Shown piece after piece: positions 36,001-46,243 of a stretch of 64,000 bases of DNA. Position 1 is the stretch's first letter; each line of letters starts with the position of its first letter. Source of the DNA: Symsagittifera roscoffensis. Lineage: Eukaryota > Xenacoelomorpha > Acoela > Convolutidae. Made by a program: the position numbers and the translations under genes. The stretch spans positions 65,279,548-65,343,547 of the forward strand of contig NC_087064.1 of the NCBI RefSeq assembly GCF_963678635.1, given 5' to 3'. The notes beneath the pieces were generated by a model, which searched no databases, was not told the DNA's origin, and saw nothing but the letters and a program-made list of their open reading frames with translations.

Positions 36001-38750
36001 TTTTTCAAAAAATTGTCAGAATCGGCAATCGGGAGCACTCAGAAAAGCAATTTGATCGACCTAAAAATAAGCCGGCAAAATTTCGGTTTTTTTTCAAAAT
36101 CCAAATACCCCTGGAAGTACTTCAAGACTATATACAGTGAAAAACTAGCAACCCTTATTGCGTGAAAAAAATTTTATGTCGTTCGAATCACGACTGAAAT
36201 GCCTTTAAGGAAGGGTCATAAACAACATTTTCGCCATGTTTTTTTCAAAAAATTGTCAGAATCGGCAATCGGGAGCACTCAGAAAAGCAATTTGATCGAC
36301 CTAAAAATAAGCCGGCAAAATTTCGGTTTTTTTTTTCAAAATCCAAATACCCCTGGAAGTACTTCAAGACTATATACAGTGAAAAACTAGCAACCCTTAT
36401 TACGTGAAAAAATTTTTATGTCTTTCGAATCACGACTTAAATGCCTTTAAAGAAGGGTCATAAACAACATTTTCGCCATGTTTTTTTCACAAAATTGTCA
36501 GAATCGGCAATCGGGAGCACTCAGAAGAGCAATTTGATCGACCTAAAAATAAGCCGGCAAAATTTCGGTTTTTTTTTCAAAATCCAAATACCCCTGGAAG
36601 TACTTCAAGACTATATACAGTGAAAAACTAGCAACCCTTATTACGTGAAAAAATTTTTATGTCTTTCGAATCACGACTTAAATGCCTTTAAAGAAGGGTC
36701 ATAAACAACATTTTCGCCATGTTTTTTTCACAAAATTGTCAGAATCGGCAATCGGGAGCACTCAGAAGAGCAATTTGATCGACCTAAAAATAAGCCGGCA
36801 AAATTTCGGTCTTTTTTATCAAAATCCAAATACCCCTGGAAGTACTTCAAGACTATATACAGTGAAAACTAGCAACCCTTATTACGTGAAAAAATTTTTA
36901 TGTCTTTCGAATCACGACTTAAATGCCTTTAAAAAAGGGTCATAAACAACATTTTCGCCATGTTTTTTTCACAAAATTGTCAGAATCGGCAATCGGGAGC
37001 ACTCAGAAGAGCAATTTGATCGACCTAAAAATAAGCCGGCAAAATTTCGGTCTTTTTTATCAAAATCCAAATACCCCTGGAAGTACTTCAAGACTATATA
37101 CAGTGAAAACTAGCAACCCTTATTACGTGAAAAAATTTTTATGTCTTTCGAATCACGACTTAAATGCCTTTAAAGAAGGGTCATAAACAACATTTTCGCC
37201 ATGTTTTTTTCACAAAATTGTCAGAATCGGCAATCGGGAGCACTCAGAAAAGCAATTTGATCGACCTAAAAATAAGCCGGCAAAATTTCGGTTTTTTTTC
37301 AAAATCCAAATACCCCTGGAAGTACTTCAAGACTATACAGTGAAAAACTAGCAACCCTTATTACGTGAAAAAAATTTTATGTCGCTCGAATCACGACTGA
37401 AATGCCTTTAAGGAAGGGTGATAAACAACATTTTCGCCATGTTTTATTCAAAAAATTGTCAGAATCGGCAATCGGGAGCACTCAGAAAAGCAATTTGATC
37501 GACCTAAAAATAAGCCGGCAAAATTTCAGGTTTTTTTTCAAAATCCAAATACCCCTGGAAGTACTTCAAGACTATATACAGTGAAAAACTAGCAACCCTT
37601 ATTACGTGAAAAAAATTTTATGTCGTTCGAATCACGACTAAAATGCCTTTAAGGAAGGGTGATAAACAACATTTTCGCCATGTTTTTTTCAAAAAATTGT
37701 CAGAATCGGCAATCGGGAGCACTCAGAAAAGCAATTTGATCGACCTAAAAATAAGCCGGCAAAATTTCGGTTTTTTTTCAAAATCCAAATACCCCTGGAA
37801 GTACTTCAAGACTATATACAGTGAAAAACTAGCAACCCTTATTACGTGAAAAAATTTTTATGTCGTTCGAATCACGACTGAAATGCCTTTAAGGAAGGGT
37901 CATAAACAACATTTTCGCCATGTTTTTTTCAAAAAATTGTCAGAATCGGCAATCGGGAGCACTCAGAAAAGCAATTTGATCGACCTAAAAATAAGCCGGC
38001 AAAATTTCGGTTTTTTTTCAAAATCCAAATACCCCTGGAAGTACTTCAAGACTATATACAGTGAAAAACTAGCAACCCTTATTACGTGAAAAAATTTTTT
38101 ATGTCTTTCGAATCACGACTTAAATGCCGTTAAAGAAGGGTCATAAACAACATTTTCGCCATGTTTTTTTCACAAAATTGTCAGAATCGGCAATCGGGAG
38201 CACTCAGAAGAGCAATTTGATCGACCTAAAAATAAGCCGGCAAAATTTCGGTCTTTTTTTATCAAAATCCAAATACCCCTGGAAGTACTTCAAGACTATA
38301 TACAGTGAAAACTAGCAACCCTTATTACGTGAAAAAATTGTTATGTCTTTCGAATCACGACTTAAATGCCTTTAAAGAAGGGTCATAAACAACATTTTCG
38401 CCATGTTTTTTTCACAAAATTGTCAGAATCGGCAATCGGGAGCACTCAGAAGAGCAATTTGATCGACCTAAAAATAAGCCGGCAAAATTTCGGTCTTTTT
38501 TATCAAAATCCAAATACCCCTGGAAGTACTTCAAGACTATATACAGTGAAAACTAGCAACCCTTATTACGTGAAAAAATTTTTATGTCTTTCGAATCACG
38601 ACTTAAATGCCTTTAAGGAAGGGTCATAAACAACATTTTCGCCATGTTTTTTTCCCAAAATTGTCAGAATCGGCAATCGGGAGCACTCAGAAAAGCAATT
38701 TGATCGACCTAAAAATAAGCCGGCAAAATTTCGTTTTTTTTTCAAAACTT
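33045..38750. repeat. Satellite S3: about 24 tandem units of 240-242 bp
   Basis: Units start at intervals of 240-242 bp, with the ATGCC of TTAAATGCC or its variants near 33071, 33313, 33553, 33794, 34034, 34275 and so on to 38607. Two sequence types are interspersed. One reads TGTCGTTCGAATCACGACT, AAGGAAGGGTGAT and AGAAAAGCAATT. The other reads TGTCTTTCGAATCACGACTT, AAAGAAGGGTCAT and AGAAGAGCAATT. Almost every unit has a plus-strand ORF of 60-87 codons beginning MPLRKG or MPLKKG, preserved although the period is not a multiple of three. The array ends abruptly at about 38745. I treat the ORFs as passengers of recent amplification. Confidence 0.95.
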
Positions 38751-38759
38751 TTCAAAAGG

Positions 38760-39425
38760 GGTAATTCCCGATTGCAAGACAGTTCAGTAAATAAACTTTA
38801 ATAAAAAGAAATAAAGGATGGATAAATAGTAGACAACAATCTCAAAGTTCTGGCAACTTAAGCACAATCATCAGTGCGATAGTCGCTGCACGAGCTCGAG
38901 AAACTTCACTGGGAAAAAATCAACTCCCGATCACGAGACCTTACCACCGGCAAGTGTGATATCTCATAGTTTGCAATGAAAACAACATAGGCAACAGGCA
39001 TTTGGAAAAGTGTCAATGAATTTGAAGAAATCTGTAAAAGATGGCCCTTTTCCGAGTTTACAGAACCTTTTATGCTGGATACTTTCTTCATTATTTAGGC
39101 CGAATAGAGCTTTTCAGTGAAAAAGAAAAACAAATGGAAACATAAAAAGTTAAGTTTAATGTATTAAAAAACTACAGGTGTAAGTTAAAAACACTTGCAT
39201 CATTTACAACTGCCTAATTGTTGTGATAAATTGTTGTGATAAATTAGCCTAATTGTTGTGATAAACTTATTAAATAGTTTCAGGGATGAGCTCGCGAGGC
39301 ATGGTTGGAGAAAATTGATCGACAACTCTACTGATTGATTCAGTTTCCACTCTCCAAACATTGTGATAACCATTGGTCGACACTCCCATCCAAGCCCACG
39401 GTATTTTGAGTCAATTTTCGTGTCT
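38760..39425. other. Spacer between satellite S3 and the REL retrotransposon
   Basis: A short repeat of TTGTTGTGATAAA occurs three times at 39215-39265. It may be the 5' UTR of the retrotransposon that follows; no ORF is evident. Confidence 0.4.
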
Positions 39426-39429
39426 CTAG

Positions 39430-40128
39430 ATGTCTGGCACAAACGACCCGTGGAAGAAAATTCCATTTGATTTACGGGATCGAACAGCGACCCGGGTACT
39501 GGACGCAAACGACCCGCAGATCCTGGTCGAGTGGAAGCCTGGCAACCAGCAATGGTCTTCCCTCCGCCGCGTTCGCGTTCAAGACGATGGGCGCGTGTTC
39601 TGGCGGAACAATCAGCGACCAACGGGTTTGCTAGTGGAGCGAGCTCCAGTTCAGTCTCTTAGCAGCTTTACCCAAGGCATGGAGGACCTCACGATAGACA
39701 TTCAAGCAGCCATCCCGCACACTAGCCTCATCCAGAACATGGACGCTCTCAATATAGACTCACCGCCAAGCTACGGTTTGCTTTCAAACTCTATTTCTGT
39801 CAATGCTAATCTTTCTAATGTTGATTTTAACGGTGCTTCTCCTTCTGTTGATTTTAACGGTGCTTCTCCTTCTGTTGATTTTAACGGTGCTTCTCCTTCT
39901 GCTAGAGACCTCCGCGTGGGGTGCCCTGTCTGTCTGTTGCAGGTAGGAGTTTGTGCTTCGGGGTTGGTCAAGTCCCACAAGCATCAGGGTTCGAAGTGCG
40001 ATGGCTCCGGTCACAGACCCCGGAATCTTGCCACCAAACTGCCCCTTCCTTCCTTGGCAGACAGAAGTTTTCGATCCCAACTAGAAAGCACGTTCCTGTC
40101 AGCTGTCGCAACCTGTGGGCCAGAGTAG
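39430..40128 (+). pseudogene. REL retrotransposon ORF, N-terminal zinc-finger part
   Basis: The frame starts MSGTNDPWKKIPF and includes three copies of a 9-residue repeat (VDFNGASPS, DNA 39823-39903). A zinc-finger motif follows: CPVC, then H-x-H and C in GLVKSHKHQGSKCDGSG. Such fingers precede the reverse transcriptase in this type of element and are thought to bind target DNA. The frame is broken near 40110-40128, and coding continues in another frame. Confidence 0.7.
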
Positions 40129-40329
40129 TCTCTTCGACTTACGCAAAAGTGAAGAACAATCCTTCGGTTACCGACAACTGGATTGAGTTGTTTATCCTCA
40201 GCCAGTGTGTTTTGCGTTCTCCTCCCCGTGGCGGGTCTAAGCATCTGCGATACGAAGAAAACAATGTTCAGTCCAGGTTGAACAGGTGGCTTAACGGCGA
40301 AGCTACCCAGTTATGGTTTGAAGCCACTT

Positions 40330-42292
40330 CTTCAAGCCTCTCGTCATTAAGCCCCTCCCATCCGAAGAAGTTGATGTTAAATTTGGCAACGCTAGGCAAC
40401 TTGGAAGTTACCGTAAAGCCATTGCCGCGCTCTGCCCAGAGAGTTTGTGCTTTGATGACGCGGCTTTATCGGTCCTGCAAGAAAAACATCCTCCTGCTGT
40501 CACTGTCGTGCTGTCTCCCGAACCTCCTCCAGATCTTAACCCGTGCAGCATTTCCCGTGACATATTGATCAACTGTGTTAAGAGTTTTCCAAAAGACTCT
40601 GCTGCAGCAGTCTCCAAATTTTATGCCACACACTTGTCTATTGCTTTTCTTTGCCCTTCACCCGCTTACGGCGATCAGGCCATCTCCGCCGTTGTCAATC
40701 TTCTTGCTCGTGGTGAGGCTCCTACCTCCATTGCTTCTTACTTATGCGGAGCCAGTCTTCACGCGCTGAAGAAAAAAGATGGTAGCAGAAGACCCATAGC
40801 AGTTGGTGAGATCTTGCGCAGACTTGTTGCCAAATGCCTTTGTCGTCTTTCTAGCCAGAAAGCCGACTCTTTGCTCGTTCCTCTTCAGGTCGGAGCGGGC
40901 GTTCCTGGTGGCTGTGAAGCCGCTTTTCACGCGCCGAACGGGCTCGTTCCTTCCGTGGGTGACACTACTTCTTTGGCTATTCTCCAGGTCGATCTGAAAA
41001 ACGCCTTTAATACCCTCGACCGGTCCTCTATTCTTCGGCAGGTTGCCGACCAGTTTCCAGAGCTTCTCCGGTGGGTCGAGTTCTGCTACAGCCAACCATC
41101 CTGGCTGAAATTTGGTAATTCCCTTGTGCTAACCGCGTGTGGCGTCCAGCAAGGTGACCCACTGGCTCCACTCTTGTCTGCCATTACTATTCATCCCATC
41201 ATTGTAGCTTTTAAGAACCAATTTCCTGATCGCGCCTGTAACGTCTGGTACCTTGACGATGGTTCCCTTGTCGGCGATGTTAATCTTCTCGCTCAGGTTT
41301 TTCCACATTTGGTTTCGTCTATGGCTAAAGTCGGCTTGGAGGTCAGCGTTGAGAAGTGTGAAGCTTGGTCTCCCAACCCCAACCTGGATTTTAGTGCTCT
41401 TCCTAATGCCATTACCGTTCGGAGCAGTGATTTGAAGAACGTGGGCGCTGCCATTTCGACTATTGACGACTTTATCCAAGCCCTGTTCCTGAAAAGAGTA
41501 GGAAAGTGCGAAAACCTTATGGAATCCATCCGTCTCTTGGAAGATCCTCAGTTGGAATTACATCTTTTGAGAAGCTGCGCAGCTCTTCCCAAAATCACAT
41601 TCAGCATGAGGACTTGCGATCCCTTCTCCATTAGCACCTGTCTAGATCAGTTTGACAATGCCGTTCACTTATGTCTGGAGTCCATTACTGGTTCAGCCCT
41701 GTCGCCGCCTCAACGCCTGCTGTGTTCACTGCCTGTGGCTAAAGGTGGCCTTCTTCCAATTTCTTCTTCGATCGCCCCAATGGCCTTCCTCGGGTGCTAC
41801 ATTGACACCAAATATCTCTCTGACCGGATCTTTCACAACACCACGGTGCCCTCCACCGTGTTGAATTGTTCGTCCTCTCTCGAGTTTCTCAGTGACAACG
41901 CTGACATTCTTTTAATGGCCCCCAAAGCACAAATGAAAATTACAAGCCTGCTTGATTCCATGTCTTGGTCCGAGCTCACGACATCCGCCTCTACGGCCCG
42001 AGACAGAGCCAGACAGCTCTCCTGTTCGCTCCCCAACAGAGGTGACTGGCTTTCGGCAGTCCCTCTGAAGGCGCTAGGGTTAACCCTTCCTGCAGCCGAG
42101 TTTCGGTTTGCAGTTTGCTATCGTCTCGGAGTTCCCCTACTCAACAGCGAGTCTACGTGCCCGAAATGTTCCAGCTCTCTCCCCCGTTTTAGAAAAAGCC
42201 AATCTCACCTCTTCTCGCTATCGCCCGGGAGACATTTATCTCCCCTGTTGGTTCCGAGGTCGTCCAGCCGCTCTGGACATGACCGTCATTAG
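40330..42292 (+). pseudogene. REL retrotransposon reverse transcriptase
   Basis: The reverse transcriptase core is open and well preserved. RRPIAVGEILRRLVAKCL comes first, motif A Asp lies in LQVDLKNAFNTLDR, motif B is CGVQQGDPLAPLL and motif C is WYLDDGS at about 41245-41265. The GVPGG block before motif A is also intact. Thumb-like sequence continues to a CPKC pair at about 42157-42170. The expected His/Cys half of that zinc finger is missing, and the frame shifts near 42200, consistent with a small deletion. The longest open run starts at a TTG at 40445, but coding similarity extends upstream to about 40330. Confidence 0.8.
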
Positions 42293-42600
42293 TTCCCTGC
42301 AGTCATCTACTTTGCCAAGTGCTGGAACTAGTGCCGGTCACGCCCTCGAAGTATCAGACGAGCGAAAGTTCACAGAGCACCTTTCCGCGTGCGAAGAAGC
42401 TGGCATCTCGTTTGTGCCCCTCTCTGTCGAGGCCCTTGGCGGGTGGTTGCCCATTGCCGCTAAAACCATTCGTCGCATTGCTTCGATGGCAGCAGCGCGC
42501 TCTGCCTGTGCCGACCCCGGGCAAGCTGCTTGCTATCTTATGCAACAGCTGTCAGTTGTCCTGCAAAAAGGGAACTCCACCCTCCTCCTGTCCCGGTACT
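42200..42600 (+). pseudogene. REL retrotransposon restriction-like endonuclease domain
   Basis: After the frameshift the frame reads YRPGDIYLPCWFRGRPAALD, then MTVISSLQ, SDERKFTEHLSACEEAGISF and VPLSVEALGGWL. The R-P-(A/G)-D, G-R-P-A-A-x-D and later V-P-L-x-V-E spacing matches the restriction-like endonuclease of these elements, which nicks target DNA to prime reverse transcription. The C-terminal LMQQLSVVLQKGN lies in the segment also found at 52832 onward. Confidence 0.65.
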
Positions 42601-43257
42601 GCTCATTAGTGTTTTTTCTGTTCTATGCAAATCTGGTAACGTTTTTCTGTGTATCTAGCGTCATTGAAATTTGTTTCTGTTATTTTGTATGTATGGCATT
42701 TTATAAGCCCGCGGGTAAACGCCAAGCTCCTGAATTTACTGAACATTTTTTCATTTACAACTTTTATTGCATAAAAAATTCCGTAATGTGACAACTAAAT
42801 CGACAAAACGTAATCAGAAAATCAAATTTTTTAAAACGGAAGTTTTTCAGTTACTTCGGTACTTTTACGCCCGCGTTCTCTACTGACTGCTAGGCCACGT
42901 TTGCCGAAGTTGCCGAGAAATTTAAATACATTGCCAAACAATCAATTGATTTCGCTAAACAAGTTAACCTGAGATGTCTATATTCTGATTCGATAACATT
43001 AGTTTATTACACAAGGCTCCAATCATTGTTTTCTTGTGGTAAAAAGGGAAATAAAAACTCATTTAAAGAAAAACGTTCCAAAATCGAACATTTCAAAATC
43101 GAGTTTTTGTTCCACGAAAAGCGTCAGCAAAAAACTTTTGCAACTCAACTGCCGTCAAGGGAAAATTAACATTGCAGGGGACAATTCTCAGCCGACAAAA
43201 AAAACAATAAGCTGACAACCAAATTTTTCCAAGCAGAAAAATTTCAATAGAAAAAAT

Positions 43258-43330
43258 CTTACAGCTATTGGCAGGACTCGCATCAGGGATCTTTGTCCTC
43301 CCAGGCATGTATTTTTCCTCTACGCCAAAC
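43258..43330 (-). repeat. tRNA-like relic (copy at about 53565-53637)
   Basis: The minus strand shows TTTGGCGTAGAGGAAAAATA and GATGCGAGTCCTGCCAA with a GACAAAG middle also seen in the 12-kb SINE-like repeats. Stem pairing is poor. Confidence 0.4.
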
Positions 43331-43369
43331 GGACAAAGTTAGCAGTTGGAAATCCTGAGATGCTAAACA

Positions 43370-43625
43370 CAGCCCACAGACAGAAAAGGCCAAAGAACAC
43401 ATAGAAAACGAAAAAAAAAGAATGACTTGTTTTGTGAAAAAAGCAGTTTTCGCAATTCAAGAAAAATCGGGACTTAAAGCTCTTTGCAATTCAAAATTTT
43501 TTTTGATTATGTTGCTCTATCCAGGTTTTATTGATTAATAAAACCTGGATGGATCAATAGATAAAATTTTTTTTGTTCCGCCGAGAAATTTGAAAATTAA
43601 AATCCGCTTTCGAAATTACCTTCCT
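43370..43625. repeat. Dispersed repeat R1, fifth copy
   Basis: Diverged copy with CTGGATGGATCAATAGATAA and GCTTTCGAAATTA. The segmental duplicate lies at 53680-53935. Confidence 0.45.
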
Positions 43626-43732
43626 TTCAAAAAATGAGCTTGAGTAGAAAAAACATCAGAAGTCAAACAGCAGTAACCAAACTTGTCGCGAACAATTTTC
43701 CACCTTTTTCTTTGAAAATCAGCAAACAATAA

Positions 43733-44205
43733 CAAGGATAGCCGGTTACTGTACACAGGATGTTCCGACCATGGTCTTAAGAAAACTTCGGTGAAGAAAA
43801 TTTTTTTTCCAAATTAGTGTAGTTTTTTCTGCTTGGTGTGATAAAAAGATCAGACGTAAAAATAGAATGAAGGCATATTAGACATACATAATAATATAGG
43901 CAAACTGAAAAAAAACGTAGACAAATGTAGCTAAAAAAACTAGTTTTACTTGCTTTAAATTAAGATTTAAGGTCTTAAATAAGGCATAACTCAGCTGTTG
44001 TAAGCCTGCTCGCTCGCTTTATTCGCTAGAATTAAGATGAAAAATCAAAAATTTCAAACTGGCTTTTCTCAACACTCGGAGATTTTTTTGGAAATTCCTT
44101 AGTGTGGTTCAAATCGCGACTGAACGGGCTGTAATATCATATCACTCAACCCACTCCAATGATTATTTGTGGTACCTGATTTTGCGTTTCAAATGGTCGG
44201 AACAA
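43733..44205. mobile_element. MITE-like element M1, copy in duplication copy 1
   Basis: GGATAGCCGGTTACTGTACA and GTTCCGACCAT on the left, TCGCGACTGAACGGGCTGTA in the core and ATGGTCGGAAC on the right. This is the clearest example of the inverted GTTCCGACCAT motif. The duplicate is at 54035-54515. Confidence 0.55.
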
Positions 44206-44477
44206 AAAGAATAACTGCTGACTGCAAGGAAGACACAGTCATGGGGAAACAATCTGGTGAGTAATTAAGTGTAATGAATATGTTACGTCATCGCAACTAG
44301 ACCTACTGTGAGTGCAAATTCCTGCGCCATTCAGCAAAAAATAAAATTCATTGCATCTAAAAAAACTACTCGATCCAAATCAGATTGAATCGCTTTTTCC
44401 CCAGTTTTTCTCAGAGCCCATTTCATGATTTAAAACTTTTTGATTATATTTTTGAACTATAAACAATATGCATCAAG

Positions 44478-44822
44478 TCAAATACGTTTCACTTTTCTAA
44501 CATTTGCTTGGAGTTTCATAATGATATTAAAAGTCTCTGGAAAATGGATGAATCGAACTTTGTTCCGTCTGATAACTATTCTTTCTGCAGAGTACTTTGG
44601 ATTTCTTCCGTTTACTGGATAAATCACAGCGGTGACAAGCGTTAAGTCCATCGTTTTTGAGACGTGTTCCACTGTTCCTTTAATTTTGGTTTCGTTTATC
44701 AGCTCCACAGTAGTGATACAATCTTCTAATTCCTTGAGAACACTGAATAAAGTATTCAAAAACGGTTTTTTAAAACTTTTTGCTTGATTTAGATTATCGA
44801 CTCCATCGTCACTCTCCGACAT
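44478..44822 (-). CDS. LSM10: LSm10-like protein of the U7 snRNP (copy 1)
   Basis: From ATG at 44820-44822 the frame encodes 114 residues without introns. It is a single Sm fold. Sm1 covers CITTVELINETKIKGTVEHV and the DLTLVTAVIYP strand; Sm2 covers IVIRRNKVRFIHFPE. The VRFIHFP ending of Sm2 followed by an N-I helix is characteristic of LSm10 rather than canonical Sm proteins. LSm10 pairs with LSm11 in the U7 snRNP, which processes replication-dependent histone pre-mRNA 3' ends in the nucleus. A TTG eight codons upstream is in frame but ATG is the likely start. A 124-residue ORF lies upstream on the same strand, separated here by an inserted retrotransposon. The protein is identical to that of copy 2. 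Confidence 0.75.
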   Translation of the reverse strand: MSESDDGVDNLNQAKSFKKPFLNTLFSVLKELEDCITTVELINETKIKGTVEHVSKTMDLTLVTAVIYPVNGRNPKYSAERIVIRRNKVRFIHFPETFNIIMKLQANVRKVKRI

Positions 44823-44983
44823 TTCAGTTAACTGAATTGTGTTCAAATACCATTAAAAATCGACATACTGCTCTGACTTCAATTTATTTAAAACGTTTCT
44901 CTTCTAAAGGTTTATCGATGAAAACAAAACATAAAACACAAATTTCTCCATGGGAGCAATCAATCAAGTTATTATACAGTTGT

Positions 44984-46162
44984 AACCCTAATATCAAGTC
45001 TCTACAGGCAATATACTTAGAGTTCGAAAAGGCTTTCGACAAAGTTCCTCACGACTTGTGCATATATAAACTCAATAAATTTGGCATATCAGGAAACGCA
45101 CTTAAACTATTAGCAAACTACTTAACCAACAGAAAACAGCAAGTACGAGTAGGTGCGGCAGTATCCAGCCATCTTGAAGTTAGTAGCGGCGTACCTCAAG
45201 GCTCACTGTTAGGGCCAGTATTCTTCATTACATTCATCAACGATTTACCGTCATCACTCACCAACTCGTGCTATGGTTACGCAGACGATTATAAAATTGT
45301 TGCAACGAACCCTTCCCTGCTCCAACATGACCTAATCACGATCAACTTATGGTGCAAAGATAATTCCATGAGTCTTAATTTGAAAAAATGTCGCAATATA
45401 ATATTCAAAGACCCCCAACTTGACCTACACATGTATCTCGGTGACCATATACTTGAAAAAACCTGTTCAGAAAAAGACCTTGGTATACAAATAACCAACA
45501 ACCTAAACTGGTCAGCACACGCAAAAATAAGAGCCCAAAAAGCAATAGGCTGCTTATTTTTAATTAAAAGAAATATTTCAAAATCAGCGAGCTTAAAAAT
45601 GAAACTGAACTCCTACTGTGGATATGTAACCCCAATTGTGTCATATGGCTCACCCATATGGAAAGCAAATAAGTGTGAATTAAAAATTATTGAAGATGTC
45701 CAAAGAAAAGCTACACGTTGGATACTGTCATGTAACAACATCAACTATAAAGACAGACTGATTAGATTAAACCTGCTTCCACTGTCTCTCTACCACGAAA
45801 TGCACGACATTCTCTTGCTTCATAAAATAATAAACGACCAATACAACTTCCATTGGAGACAATTTGTTCAGTTCAAAGAATCTACAGCCCCAACAAGAAG
45901 ATCAACGAAAAATAACTTAGCGCATAAAAATTATCATTACGAAAAATCGAAAAGCAATTTCTGGCACAGAACACCTATAGTAGCAAACAAAATTTTACAG
46001 ACTCAGGAAGAAGAAGACCTGTTTGCGATGAAATACGAAAGACTCAAATCAAGCCTCAAAAACGTTTTCTGGATATATTTCATCAGTAAATATGAGGAAA
46101 GTGTCCCATGCACATGGAGAATAAACTGCTGCAATAGCTGTGTAAACTCAAAGAAACTATAA
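44984..46162 (+). CDS. Non-LTR reverse transcriptase, 5'-truncated
   Basis: The element's protein begins at NPNIKSLQ and runs 392 residues to the stop. Motif A is LEFEKAFDKVPHD, motif B SSGVPQGSLLGPVFF, and motif C YGYADDYKI. A C-terminal part with YGSPIW and VQRKATRWI follows. All catalytic aspartates are present and no stop interrupts the frame, so the insertion looks young. The endonuclease and first polymerase motifs are missing through 5' truncation, so it cannot be autonomous. The frame extends upstream into host DNA by chance (to 44780). Confidence 0.85.
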   Translation, partial: NPNIKSLQAIYLEFEKAFDKVPHDLCIYKLNKFGISGNALKLLANYLTNRKQQVRVGAAVSSHLEVSSGVPQGSLLGPVFFITFINDLPSSLTNSCYGYADDYKIVATNPSLLQHDLITINLWCKDNSMSLNLKKCRNIIFKDPQLDLHMYLGDHILEKTCSEKDLGIQITNNLNWSAHAKIRAQKAIGCLFLIKRNISKSASLKMKLNSYCGYVTPIVSYGSPIWKANKCELKIIEDVQRKATRWILSCNNINYKDRLIRLNLLPLSLYHEMHDILLLHKIINDQYNFHWRQFVQFKESTAPTRRSTKNNLAHKNYHYEKSKSNFWHRTPIVANKILQTQEEEDLFAMKYERLKSSLKNVFWIYFISKYEESVPCTWRINCCNSCVNSKKL

Positions 46163-46243
46163 AACTCAGTTTAAAACTCCCAACGCGGGGCATTTTAGCC
46201 CCATGGCTTTATGTCTAAATCCTTCTTTATTATTATTATTATA
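44984..46243 (+). mobile_element. 5'-truncated Jockey/CR1-like retrotransposon insertion
   Basis: This block is absent from the otherwise identical duplicate, where the flanks join directly (…CAGTTGTG/AAACCCATTCG… at 55288-55291). It begins inside the reverse transcriptase and ends with a hairpin (GGGGCATTTTAGCCCC, near 46187-46202) and a short (TTA)n tail at 46226-46242. That is how many CR1/I-like elements end. The coding part stays open to 46162. Confidence 0.9.

Larger units (their letters stand above)
39430..42600 (+). mobile_element. Non-LTR retrotransposon with REL endonuclease, decayed
   Basis: A single ORF can be followed through frames 1, 3, 2 and 3: 39430-40128, about 40110-40335, about 40330-42200 and about 42200-42600. 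At least three frameshifts separate these pieces. Domain order is N-terminal zinc finger, reverse transcriptase, partial C-terminal zinc finger and restriction-like endonuclease, as in R2/CRE/NeSL-like early non-LTR elements. Composition is much GC-richer than the surrounding DNA. The 3' end is shared with the duplicated segment that starts at 42533. Confidence 0.8.
42533..44983. repeat. Segmental duplication, copy 1 left part
   Basis: Nearly identical to 52832-55288 (offset about 10300). It carries the retrotransposon tail, an R1 repeat, a tRNA-like relic, an M1 element and the LSm10 gene. The match resumes after the inserted element at 46244 and ends at 47352. Confidence 0.95.

Noticed and set aside
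33045-38750. CRISPR array
   Set aside because: Units are contiguous 241-bp tandem repeats without variable spacers, in a eukaryotic context.
33071-38801. Family of about 24 small plus-strand proteins beginning MPLRKG/MPLKKG
   Set aside because: They follow the 241-bp satellite period. Recent amplification explains their conservation, so I list the satellite and not separate genes.
44780-44983. N-terminal 68 codons of the frame that continues into the reverse transcriptase
   Set aside because: This part is host duplicated DNA antisense to LSM10 and is not followed by the reverse transcriptase in copy 2.
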